Assembly (NCBI GenBank): GCA_009761415.1
Contig: QUOL01000001.1
Location: 4,030,001-4,094,000 of the forward strand
Origin: Sarcomyxa edulis
Taxonomy: Eukaryota; Basidiomycota; Agaricomycetes; Agaricales; Mycenaceae
DNA: 64,000 bases
Direction of reading: 5' to 3'
The notes under the pieces were generated by a model. The model searched no databases, was not told the origin of the DNA, and saw nothing but the letters and a program-made list of their open reading frames with translations. Position 1 is the stretch's first letter. Every line of letters starts with the position of its first letter. A program made the position numbers and the translations under genes. Of this stretch, positions 35,251 through 46,677 are shown piece by piece.

Positions 35251-36042
35251 CTAGTCTGCCCCGTCTACGTGAGTTTTTGTATCGTTGCGCTCGCGGGTAG
35301 GATTTGCAATCGAGCTTCCGATGGTGTAAATCCTGGCTGGCAGTGTATTCGAGCGTAATTCGTCTGTGTCTTGAAGATTGCTATGAGTCCGTATGTATGC
35401 GCGGGGAGCGTGTGCCAATCTCGAGTGGTCTGTCAAAGGAAATCAGCAGGACTCTAGACGGTACAAGACGGCATACCTAGGCCCGTAAGGTCCGCTATCA
35501 CGTTGTAAGCACGGTCCACTGGAAGTTTGGGACATTCCAAGATTTGTGTCCCTGGTTTGAGTCCATATAACCCGTCTCTAGGGAACAAACGTCAGTACTA
35601 AGTCCGTCCGAGTCGAACAGGACGATACACGCACCTTATATCGAGTAGACGATGGACATTGCACTTTAGTACGTCGTCTTCGGGTTTACCAGTTCCACTC
35701 GGATTGCGGTAGAACACAGCGTCTCCAGGATGCAGCATCAAAAATCCTGAGCGTCTATGAGCATGGTGTATATTGTACGACAGATTGACTAGACTTACCT
35801 TTGTGTCTGTTCGTTTTTCCGCCGGTTTGTTCGATCTCGATAGGCTCTGGGGTAGTTGACCTGGCCTCCACAAACGTGGTGTAGACATATGCATTCCCTT
35901 TGCCAGTCCATAGAGGGTGAGGTGCTGTCGGTAAGTACATGGCAGGCAGTCTACTGTCCCGATCAGCGATCGAGATAGCATCACCCAACGCATCATCGTC
36001 CTGGTGTATGCCTGGACTCTTCTCCATCTCCATGTGTGACAT
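35251..36042 (-). CDS. short paralog of the dioxygenase protein N-terminus
   Basis: The ATG at 36042 (MSHMEMEKSPGIHQDD) and three introns lead to a TAG at about 35251. The sequence matches the start of the 29583-34206 gene: APHPLWTGKGNAYVY versus ARHPLWLGKGQAYVY, and FLMLHPGDAVFYRNPSGTGK versus IMILRPGEAVFSRDVNGSGK. It then reads YGLKPGTQILECPKLPVDRA and stops before any dioxygenase core. It is therefore either a degenerate or truncated duplicate, or a stand-alone copy of the N-terminal module. The module has no name I recognise. It lies divergently to the Helitron gene. Confidence 0.6.
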
Positions 36043-36327
36043 GGTCCTGGGTTTTGCTGGGGTTCGATCTCACAACCTCAACATTCCGAGTAGGCCAAAA
36101 TAATAAAATTGTGTTTGTACTTATTTTGCTAGAAACTCTGCACTAAATAAGTATCATGCTTGCATGATCTTTCATCGATTGTTCGCCGATAACAGTCATC
36201 GTCTTTGCTTTCTTCTTATGCGAAATATCTTGTCTGTGTTGGTACGCGCCGTTGTTGTGCTCTCTCAATCGAGCTTTATCTGTAAACCCGGGTGGACTAT
36301 CAGCGATAGAATTCATGGTGAGCACAT

Positions 36328-39300
36328 TTGCTGGCGTTTGAGCCTTGTGCCATGCTATCGTACGACTTCGTTGACCTGCTGTACCAGGTCTATCTGGAGG
36401 CCATCTGCCAGCTATTGAGTGTCGTGCGTTATTACCCCCATTCCGTGTTTGTGTCAGCAGCCAAACTCTATATGGTGCGTACTCCCATTCAACCTTTGAT
36501 CTTTGCGGATTTTATGAGTAAACCAGATCGGGCGTATCCTGCAATGCATGCTATCACAGCTTACAATTCTTGCGGAGTTGGAGAACCAAATGGTAAGCAC
36601 AATTCTTGTGCCATCACATAATATCTTTCGTATTCATTTCCCGCCGTACAGACAAGTATGTATCGGTTGCCCGGTTTGCCAACTTAGTCTGTCCTCCGTC
36701 GTATCTAGATACGTGTCTACAGCTGCTCAACAGACATGATTTTTTCGACGGCAATATACTCGCTGTACCCAGCTGTCTGCTATTACAGTGTCCCACCATT
36801 GAATATGCTATCAACACCATCCCGTACTCGCCAGTTATAAATGCTGACCTGCCCGAAAGGGATATACCGCTTGTACAAGATAAACTTCTCAATCGAGATA
36901 CATATCCTACGGGGCGGGACATGACAAATGCATACCCCGCTGCTGTTCCTTCTGTGACTGAACGAACTCTTTCCGGAGAGACGATTGATAATATAACCTG
37001 GCCCACGTCCAATGACATGTCTCCACATAATGCTAGTCTTGCTGCCCAGCGGTTGATTGCACAACTCACAAACATCTGCCATGCTCTGTTGTCGCATTTA
37101 TTAGGATATAATTACAGTTTTGGCGACACTTGGTACTCTGCATTCTGGAGGTCTGTCTTTGGTTGCAACCAATTCGTTCATTCAACTATAGTCAACTTAA
37201 TTTTGATGTACCGTGGCGGATGGTATGTATTACTTACTCAATATGCTTTGCTATACCTGGACGATGCAAAGGAGGTCATTTTGTTGTGTCGAAAGGTATC
37301 CATGTACGTCCGTCGCAGCCTGTACAAACGTGGTGATTTCAAATGGTTATTACAGAAGGTTCTTGGTGGCAGAATCGTAACTTGTACTGGATGCAAGTTT
37401 GCCATACGCTTCCATTACATCTTATTCCTAACAATTGTGGCTTTATATGTGATGGTCTCTCGGTGCTGCTGTCTATCTCAGGGCATTATACGTGACATCA
37501 AGTTAACGAGCTGCCATATAATACCGGCAGCCAGTTTTGAACCTGCTATAGGAGGTGCACCCCGTAAAATAAGGTACGGTCTTGACGAAATAAAACCTTA
37601 CCTCCCTTTGGGTCTGGTCAATATACCTTCTGATGCGTCTGATGCTCAATATGAGTACGTATCTCATGTACTAGCAAAAGATGCAGATATGTATCTTTCC
37701 AAGCATCCTAACGACATTGGATGCTATGCAATCAATATACCAATGTTGGTCAGTAAGCTCACTCTCAAGGATATCAAGAAACTTGCACCCTGTCATGGAA
37801 TATATGTTCCGTCCCGTCTACCTCTCCTTGATGTGCGCAAGTTATTTGGACACTTTCATGAATGTAGATGGGACAAGGAATATATTACCATATTTCATCC
37901 ATACGACGATAACAAACACATTGCTGTAGCACAAGTCAAAACCAAGCTACGCCAAGAGGCTAAAGTTGATACCAAGAAAGTTTACGATAAAAAACGATAC
38001 GAGAAGGCTTCCAGAAGGAAGAAAGGTGAACCGTCTATGCACAGCTCTGCATTCCATAAAAAGATCCAGAACAAAAAAATTGCCAAAGATAACATGAAAA
38101 GATTCGTTGCCCGAAAGAAACGCCAGACAAAATTTCCTCCACCACCACCTTCGAAGTTATTGATACATCGAATCATTTCAAAATTCTGTGAAGAAACTAG
38201 CCCAAATTCCTTCATAGAGGCTGGGTGTGCTGTTTGTGGAGAATTGAGACCAATGAACGAGCTTACGTTGCTAAATCAAACCAAGTCTGACCTTACTCTA
38301 CTGGTTGGCGAAGATGTTACAAGATTACAGCGAACAAAGGTGTCTGATCCTATTCTAGAGATAAAAGGGCCAATTCTTGATGCAAATTGCAAGCATATCT
38401 GTGTGGACTGTGAGACTTCGCTGATGTCAGGGAAGATTCCGCTAAGATCTTTAGCAAACGGTCTGTGGATCGGAGACATTCCCAATGAACTAAAAGATCT
38501 GAGTTTTGCCGAGCGAATTTTGATTGCAAGGGTCCGTCATAACAGGTGTGTTATGCGTGTATCCTCGGGGCGGGTTCGGATGCGAGCCAACGCTGTCATG
38601 TTTTCAAATCCAACGGTTAAGGTATACCACAAACTGCCCCCTACATTGGAGGAACTAGATGAAGTACTTGCCTTTGTCTATATTGGAACGTGCAAGCCAA
38701 CTGAAGCAGATTTTGAACGAACCCCAATGCTGGTTAGAAGAAATAAGATCGCAAATGCGTTGGAATGGCTAAAGTTGAACCATTGTGATTACGCAGATCT
38801 GGAAATATCAAAGGAGAACCTGGATTCTTATCCTCTCAATGGAGTGCCTGTTACAGTGGAATACACTGAACTCGACGAACAGGCTACCAACCAAGTCCCA
38901 GGCACTCTAAGTTCACACGATGAATTACAGGACGAAGGTACCGACAGCGGTCCCTGTCCTTTCTCCGTTCATGGCATGACAGGTGCTGACTATGCTGGTA
39001 TATCCATGAATGCAATCAAAGTTAAGGCATTGAAGCATCTCGCAGATAAAGGCAAGACCCTCAAAGTTGGACACGACGATGTACCTCAGTCCATGTACAA
39101 CAATCCGCAGGCATATCCACAGATGTTTCCTTGGTTATTTCCGTATGGTTTGGGGGGGATTGGGAATGGGTTGCATAGAGGTGCTTTCTCAGACTTTAGT
39201 CATAAGAAACACTTGTTAATGTATCACGACAAGAGGTTCCAAACGGATATGTACTTTCCCATGATAGCTTTCAACCACGAACAAATCAAAGGAGGTACTT

Positions 39301-39724
39301 CCGGTAGTGTGTTGCTTGCTAAACGGGCCAAGTTTGGGGTTATTTCTGATCGGCTTGTTGGACTGAACACACACGTACTAGATGACATTGCAAAAAGAAT
39401 GCAGGATGGAGAGCATGTCAAACCAAATAACGATCAAGAAAAGGCTTGCTTTGAATTATTGGATGATATTGATCACGTCGGAGGTCATGTATTGGGTTCT
39501 ATGACTTCCAAGAAATATATGCGCAATGAGATATGGTCTCTAATCTCGTATCTTGGTGCTCCTTCCTGGTTTATCACTTTCTCTCCGGCGGATGTTGCAC
39601 ATCCCATTTGCTTGTATTTTGCCGATTCCGACGAAGAGTTTAAGCCAGAAATCCGTAGTTCCAAGGAGCGTAATCTGTTGATTGCTCGTAATCCTGTTGC
39701 TGCTGCCAGATTTTTTGACTTCAT
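36328..39724 (+). pseudogene. Helitron Rep-helicase gene, 5' part (interrupted)
   Basis: The N-terminal ~1,060 residues of a fungal Helitron protein. A first exon (possible starts 36328 or 36352) ends at 36592, and after a 59-nt intron the long frame opens at 36652 (DKYVSVARFANLVCPPSY). In order: an N-terminal fungal extension with hydrophobic stretches; a basic region (38000-38130); a zinc-finger-like pair CAVCGE ... CKHICVDC; the DUF6570-like block GLWIGDIPNELKDLSFAERI; then the Helitron_like_N block FPWLFPYGLGGIGNG (39130-39175) and NEIWSLISYLGAPSWFITFS. It ends at FFDF, where the Plavaka element inserted. Base composition is visibly more AT-rich than the cargo genes to the left. The start codon is uncertain because upstream exons may exist. 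Confidence 0.88.
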
Positions 39725-40211
39725 CATCAGGAAAACACCCCCATATTAATATCCGACTATATCCTAAAATTTGGGGAAAAACTCGGGGGAATGTTCGAAA
39801 TTGGGTGACATTTCGACGAATTAGGATTTTATATGATCATATAGGTCCCCTCCCAATATAATGTGATTTTCTGAGATATTGGGATATTCGTATGGATTGA
39901 GCTTGATTCTGATGTTCTCCAGCCATATCTTGTCCTCATCTAGCTCTATTATGGTATTGTCTAGCTTCATTCCGATACTTTTCAGCTTGATCTCGATCTT
40001 TCAAGCTCAATTAGTCTCAAGATGTTATGGAAATTGACCATTAGAATGATATTAAACGGGCTATAGGGTATCACGGAGCAAAGGTAGCATAGAGCAGAAA
40101 GGTATGGAAGGGAAATGAATGTAGTAGTGCGTGTAAACTAGTATGGAAAATGGATGCGGCAACAATTCGATATTCTGATAGTAGACAATAAAGTCGAACC
40201 TATAGCTGCAG

Positions 40212-43116
40212 TTAGTCAACCTCAGGATCCGAGTCTTCTTCAAGGGCAGCAAAGTCCAATAGTGTTAGATCTGGTTTTTGAAGTGTGGAGCCTTTCGAGG
40301 TACCACTAAGTAGTACAATGCAGTCGTAGTGAGTACCTTGGAAGAACGAGAGAGAACGAAACGTACGAAGCATCACGGTAAATTCTAGCCAACATCTTCT
40401 CATATCCGATCAAAGATTGCTCCTTGATACCTTCGATGAACAGGATGTGGTACTGATAAGTTTCTGCAAAGTCGCTCGCCGAAAATGTACCGCCGGAATA
40501 TTGACCGCTTTGCCATGCTTTGATTGCTCCATAGACCTGTCGAGTAACGTCTTAGTACGATAGACTCAGAGATGAAAAGATAATATAGACAACACATACC
40601 GAAGTAGCAGCGAGTGCGACCATGGCAGGAGAAGCTACGAGCCTGTTGCGGCCGTCTGTTGTTGTTTTCTCGAACATGTCGTTGTAGATAGAAGCCAAGG
40701 AAGGTGAGCCTGAAAAGACCGCTGAACGAAGAACTTGAATGATGGCTGGGTGCTGGTATGGCGTGGAGTTGATGATTGTCCCAGTGCTGGGCTGCATGTC
40801 ACGTCAGCAAAGATCAAACAACTCACACCGCGGTGAGTACATACCTTCATAACATATATGTAGGCACTTTTTTCCATCAAATTTGACACAACCTCTGCAC
40901 AACCATCCTTGAGGCCGTACGGACCTACAACTGCGTTCGTGCTAGCATCCTTGAAGGCTTTTCGAAGGATAGACACACGAGCTTCGGGCTAGAAATAAAT
41001 CGTTAGTCTAATATGAGGATGAATCAAAGCTTGAATGGCGTACAATGGTAGCAAGATACCTGCTATAGGATTGATCGTCCTTGATGCGATTCTTGACATC
41101 GACCAGACCTAAATCACGTGCACATCTGTAGAGTGCCTGACGAGAATATTGTATACGGTTGCCGACATCCAAAAAAGCACTGTTGAATAGTGTGTCACCT
41201 CTCATCTTGTAGATGACTTTATGCAAGAGCTCCTTGATTGGTACCGACTGAGCCTTCAGGGCGACCTCACCACGGTTGTTGAAGACGAGATCGGTCGCAG
41301 AAGACCAAGATGTCGATCTCGATTTGTCCAACTTGATAGGAGTGTCTTCGTCAGTAGGCTCCGAGGCCCAGACAGGTTGCTGAATATGACTCTGAGGTTC
41401 TACGAGTGTACTAAAGTGGTTATCGAGACATACCTCAAATTCGGCTTTCTCCTCCCGCTTGTTTTTTCTGCGAATGGATGTGGGCTGAGAGACTCGGGGT
41501 TTTGTCGAACTCAAGGCCGCATCATCAGGCGCAACAAAGGGACGAGCCTTTACTGCTGCTGGTTTGAGGTTACGGCCTGACTCACGGCCCGAGTCACGGT
41601 GATTGTGCGATGTCGACGATTGAGCAGGTTTGGAAGACTGGGGAACATTCTGTTTGTCGAATGGAACAGGGCGACGAGACGGAGTAGCCTGGGTATTTGA
41701 CTGACCATATCAATTAGCATGAGAATAAACAACTCGATTGTACCGTACCTTGAAGGTTTGAAGAGCACTTGGCCTACGTGAGAGCAAGGCAACCATCTCC
41801 GGATCTGACTCTGACTCATTCTCATTAGGAGGATGATTGGAAGACTCAGAAGTCAGAGCAAATCCGGTCAAATCCGGGGTAGAACTTCGGGGAACATCAT
41901 GGCCTGAGCTAAGGCTGATGGAACGAGAAGCCTTCGCCTTTGTGCGAGTTGTTGTACTACGTCCACGAGCTCCTTTCTGAAGGTCCTCAACGTCGGATGT
42001 TGATGCCTCATGATGCTGCTAACATTTGAGCAGATAGCAGATTAACGGTCAGTATAGATGATAATTTGATAAAACTGTCACGCACCAATGGCCTAGCATT
42101 GTCCACCTCCATATCGGATGGAAGATCATTCCATCCAGGTATCTAGAGTTGAAACTAATCAGCACAACATCCGTCAGATTGTTTGAGTTTTGAATGTACC
42201 TCTTCGTTCAAGCACTCTGCAAGTTTCTTCGGATTCTTGAGAAGTTCATTGAGGTCGGACCCATCGCTATCCTGAAGTTCATCTATCTCATGGTTGTCGT
42301 CATCTTCGATCTCATCGTCAGACATGTCGGTCTGATTTCCCGGGCTGACATCAGCATCGGAGCGTGCCATGAAAGGTCTTGCTTGAGAAGACGTCTCGCT
42401 CTTTGCGGAGGCGTTAGTTGGTCCAGAACGGTATGGAGCAAGAGCACCAGGAGCTTGAAGAGAACGGCCTAGAACAAGATGTTGATCAATAGATACATTG
42501 CTGATCAAGATGGATCTTACCGTCGTGCGGATTTCTATTTTTTGCAGATCTAGGAGCGAGAAGACTATTATCGTTTGGATCGATCTCAGGTGGGAGAAAT
42601 GGAAATAGTGGAACTGTCATAACGATAAGAACCCGGACGCTGAAAAAGGATACGAGGAACGTACCAGCTGAATCTTTGGAGCTACCGGCAGTCTTGTTTT
42701 GTCGAATTCGAGCCTTCTTGACTGCACGTTGAGTATCTTCTGCTGTACCATCAAGAAAATCATCTTTTCTGGCAACTTTAGTCTTATCGGATGCCTGTTC
42801 TATGGATAAAACACGTTTGCGGGAGTTCGGAATGATTGATGCCCATGCTATGCAGATCGAATATCAGAAGGTGACAGCTCACAGTCAGATATTCACGTAC
42901 CAGCTCCAGCATTAACCTTTGCTCGTCTCGGTGCTGAAAATTGGAATATCCTCAGTCATTGGAACATAGATGAGTAATGGACAACATACGAAGTTCCCGA
43001 GTAGCAAGTTCTTGGTCTTCCTCAGTTTGGGCAGCCCTCTTGGTAGCTCTTGTTCGACTAGCCTTTTGAGCAGGAGTTGGGACAGGAAGCAAAGGATTGT
43101 GTTTTGGCTTAGCCAT
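40212..43116 (-). CDS. DUF6532-type accessory protein of the Plavaka element
   Basis: The ATG at 43116 (MAKPKHNPLLPVPTPAQKAS), several introns and a stop at 40212. The N-terminal half is disordered and charged (EDDDNHEIDELQDSDGSD near 42250). The C-terminal half has the conserved region: KMRGDTLFNSAFLDVGNRIQ, PYQHPAIIQVLRSAVFSGSP, ASPAMVALAATSVYGAIKAW and a final ETYQYHILFIEGIKE. The YxHPAIIxLL ... PMVALVATA pattern is, from memory, that of DUF6532, a domain abundant in mushroom genomes. The molecular role is unknown. Its position inside the transposon, back to back with the transposase, suggests it is part of the element and not a host gene. Confidence 0.7.
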
Positions 43117-43320
43117 AAAGTAATAGAAGATTGAAAAATCGCTCGGATGTGACAATGATGTGTAGCTAACGGTGAAGAAATGGAGGGAAGACAAAAACGA
43201 ACATATTTACATGTCTTTGTCTTCTCGCTTCACAAGCCTGGACACGTCTCACTCGACGTAGCATCTACTCAATCCTTGCCATTAGTATTTCCCAAAGGTC
43301 CACAAAATCGCGCACTCACC

Positions 43321-46300
43321 ATGATTACCTGCGAAGGATGTGGCCGAGCTTTCACTTCCGTTGGCTATGGCATGCACCTCAGCCAAACGGATGACCCTCG
43401 ATGCTCTAGAATATATCAAGAGTATCTCGCATACGAACCCTACTCCTCCGACTCTGAAAGTGACGACGAAGCCCTTCCTGTACCTTTTGAAGGAGATTTC
43501 TTTGGCACATCTCAAGACTATACCGAAGACGACTTTGGAATGGCCCTTGATGGTGAAGATTTTGCCATGCAAGTGGATGGACAAAATGAAAGCGACTGGG
43601 AACATGACGAGGTAGAGCAAGAAGAGGAAGGTACAGATAACGAGGACGAGGACGGCTTTGCAGAGGAATATGAGGTTGGGTGGGAGCCTCCAGTCCCGAA
43701 TTCAAACCTGGACTTGGAGTCTGAAGAAAGAGATGAGCCATTGGTTCGCGAGGAGAATAGTGACGATGGACATACCAGAGAGGAAGAAAGAGAAGATGCT
43801 GAAGACAGCCTCCATTCCCACCCAACTATCGTCGATTTTCCCAGTTTCCAGGCTGGGAATCCCATTCCAACAGCTCCTACGACAGATTCGACCTATGCCC
43901 TGTATGGGAAAAGTGTACCCTATTCCGAAGAAAATGTTTACGCACCATTCGCATCAAAGCGAGAATGGGAGATTGCACGATGGGCCAAGCTTCGTGGTCC
44001 TGGGTCTACGGCATTGTCAGAGTTGTTGAAGATTGACGGGGTGAGTAAGAGACAAGCTGTCTCACTTCGCTGTACTGAATCATTACGAAGGTCGCTGAAA
44101 ATCTTGGATTAAATTTCAAAACGGCAGATCAGCTCAACCGTATAATCGATAAAGAGCTTCCCAATCGACCTACCTTCCTTCGCAAGGAAATTGTAGTGGG
44201 TGGTGAGGCCTTCGACGTCTACTTCCGAGATATTCTGCAGTGCATTCGAGCACTATACGGTGATCCGGAGTTTGCACCCTATCTCAAGTTTTGCCCCGAA
44301 CGTCACTATGCAGATAAAGATCAGACAACTCGCCTCTATCATGATATGCACACTGGAAAATGGTGGTGGGATACTCAAGTGAGTAGCAGTAAAAGCACGT
44401 ACCCAAATTAGCTGAACTCATTTTCAATGGTAGATTGAAGTAGAAAAACGGACACCTGGCGCTACGATAATTCCCGTAATTATTTCGACTGATAAAACTC
44501 AACTCACCTTGTTCCGCAACAAGACAGCCTACCCCGTTTATATGACAATCGGTAATATTCCCAAGGAAATTCGCCGGAAACCATCGCGTCAAGGGTACAT
44601 TCTGCTTGGGTATCTCCCTACAGCTAAACTAGATCATATCACCAACAAGTCGTCGCGTCGCCGAGCTGTCGCAAATCTGTTCCATGCGTGCATGTCGAGG
44701 ATCGTCCAACCCATGGTGAAGGCCGGAGCTGAGGGTGTTCCTATGGCCAGCGGAGATGGGGTCATTCGTCGCACTCATCCAATTTTGGCCGCATATGTGG
44801 GCGATTATCCCGAACAGCTTCTTGTAACATGTCTGAAGAATGGTGAATGCCCGCAGTGTGAGGTACCCCGAGATGAACTGGGCAACAGTGCTAGTAATGA
44901 TGGCCTTCGTAACCTCTTGAAGGTGCTCGAAGCTTTGCAAGCACTCGATGAAGGCCCTACAGCGTACATTCAAGCATGTAAAGAAGCTGGGATCAAACCT
45001 GTCGTTCATCCGTTCTGGGAGTCTCTCCCGTACGTCAATATCTTTTCTTCGATTACTCCAGACATCCTCCACCAGTTGTACCAAGGGGTCCTAAAGCATC
45101 TTAAGGACTGGATTCTCAAGGCTTATGGAGAATCCGAAATCGACGCAAGGTGCCGTCGACTCCCTCCAAACCATAACATTCGTCTTTTCATGAATGGCAT
45201 CAGCCATCTCTCTCGAGTCAGCGGAACCGAACACGACCAGATTTGTCGGTTCCTCCTCGGCATCATCATCGATATTCCGTTGCCTGGCGGCCACTCGAGC
45301 TCCCGCGTTATCAGAGCCGTTCGCGCAATTCTAGATTTCCTGTACCTCGCTCAATATCCTATACACTCCACCGAGACCCTTGCCCTCCTAGACGACTCGC
45401 TCGCTCGTTTTCACGAAAACAAAGATGTTTTCATGGACCTCGGCATCCGCTCTGGCTTCAATATTCCAAAACTACACTTTGCAAAGCACTACATTATGTT
45501 AATCCAACGTTACGGCACTACTGATAACTTCAATACAGAATATACGGAGCGTTTACATATCGATCTGGCTAAAGATGCATATCGGGCTACAAACCACAAA
45601 GACGAGTACTCGCAAATGACCCTGTGGCTGGAACGGAAGGAGAAGATATACCGGCACGAAAAGTACATACTTTGGAGACTCTCTGGCATGCCCGCTCATT
45701 CCGCTCCGAGACCTCCTGGTATCGATTATATCCGTCGTCTCAAGATGACGAAGAATCCTACACGAAAATTTGTCGCGTTCGATGCTTTGGGAACCGAATA
45801 TGGAGCGCGCTACTTTCGAGATGCACTTGCTCGATTTGTCATTCAACAGAGCAACCCAACATTTCGTCCCCATCAAATTGAGCAGCGTGCGTCACATCTA
45901 TCGTTTCCGTTCCGTGGTGTCCCTGTCTATCACCATATCAAGTTCACTGGATCTGACCCTTCATCCGACACCCTCGACTCCATCCATGTCAAACCCGCAA
46001 GTAAAACCAAGCACGGAAAGCCTGTCGCACCTCGTTTCGATACGGTTCTTGTCAACGACGGCACTGGCGGAAACACTGGTGTCAAAGGCATGTTCTATCG
46101 GTTCAAATTTCAAAATTTGTGTCTATCTAACTCGTCTTTTTACAGGATATCGTGTAGGTCAAGTTAGGGTTGTGTTTACGCTACCAAGACGCGGAATCCC
46201 AAACCTCTTTCCACCTGGGGTAGTAGTACCACAGCATCTCGCATATATCGAGTGGTTCACAGCTTTCCCATCTACGCCTGAGCCCAACCACGGAATGTAC

Positions 46301-46504
46301 AAGATCTCTCGCTGTCTCGCGCCGGACGGTGGACATTTGGCAAGCGTAATTCCCGTGGTCAACATCCGACGAAGTGCCCATCTGTTCCCCAGATTTCGCT
46401 CTGTGGCTCCGCGGGAGTGGAAGAGCAGTACGGTTTTAGACGAGTGCCGGACATTCTTTGTCAGCTCTTTCCTAGATAGACACACTTACGCTACGGTATA
46501 TTGA
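43321..46504 (+). CDS. Plavaka transposase (1,003 aa)
   Basis: Exons 43321-44040, 44091-44378, 44434-46078 and 46146-46504 join with GT-AG introns and total 3,012 nt. The ATG at 43321 sits in CACCATGA and starts a zinc-finger-like motif ITCEGCGRAFTSVGYGMHLS; I preferred it to the in-frame ATG at 43180 because this is how Plavaka proteins usually begin. A long acidic linker follows. The transposase core includes DGVIRRTHPILAAYVGDYPE with downstream ECPQCEVP, and NIFSSITPDILHQLYQGVLK, strongly typical of Plavaka. The last exon reads GYRVGQVRVVFTLP. No frameshift or premature stop is seen, so it may be active. It catalyses excision and integration of its own element. Confidence 0.9.
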
Positions 46505-46677
46505 ATATTTCTCCCCCAACATCGGTGTGATTCAGCTCTATCTCTCTAGATTATCCCCAAATTATATCCTGATTTTGCGGATCTCCTGAAATTTTGCAGA
46601 TCTTCTATAATTCCGTCAAACTGGGTTATATCTAGCTAAATACTACGAAATAAAGACGGGGGACTTTTCCTGATGAT

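Larger units (their letters stand above)
39725..46675 (+). mobile_element. Plavaka-family DNA transposon, 6,951 bp
   Basis: A complete element nested in the Helitron gene. Terminal inverted repeats are CATCAGGAAAACACCCCC on the left and, read inward from the right, CATCAGGAAAAGTCCCCC (16 of 18 identical). The target duplication is AT (39723-39724 and 46676-46677). Removing the element with one AT restores FFDFMVRMFIKHVLGVG, the uninterrupted Helitron reading. It carries a plus-strand transposase and a minus-strand accessory gene, divergent from a shared ~200-bp promoter region (43117-43320). Non-coding ends: 39725-40211 and 46505-46675. Plavaka belongs to the CACTA/CMC-like group known in Agaricomycetes. 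Both genes look intact, so the element may be young. Confidence 0.9.

Noticed and set aside
36783..37097. Minus-strand frames opposite the Helitron N-terminal region
   Set aside because: Antisense shadows of the long Helitron ORF, which has known domains downstream in the same frame.
43518..43865. Ser-rich minus-strand frame in the transposase gene
   Set aside because: Antisense of the acidic linker of the Plavaka transposase.
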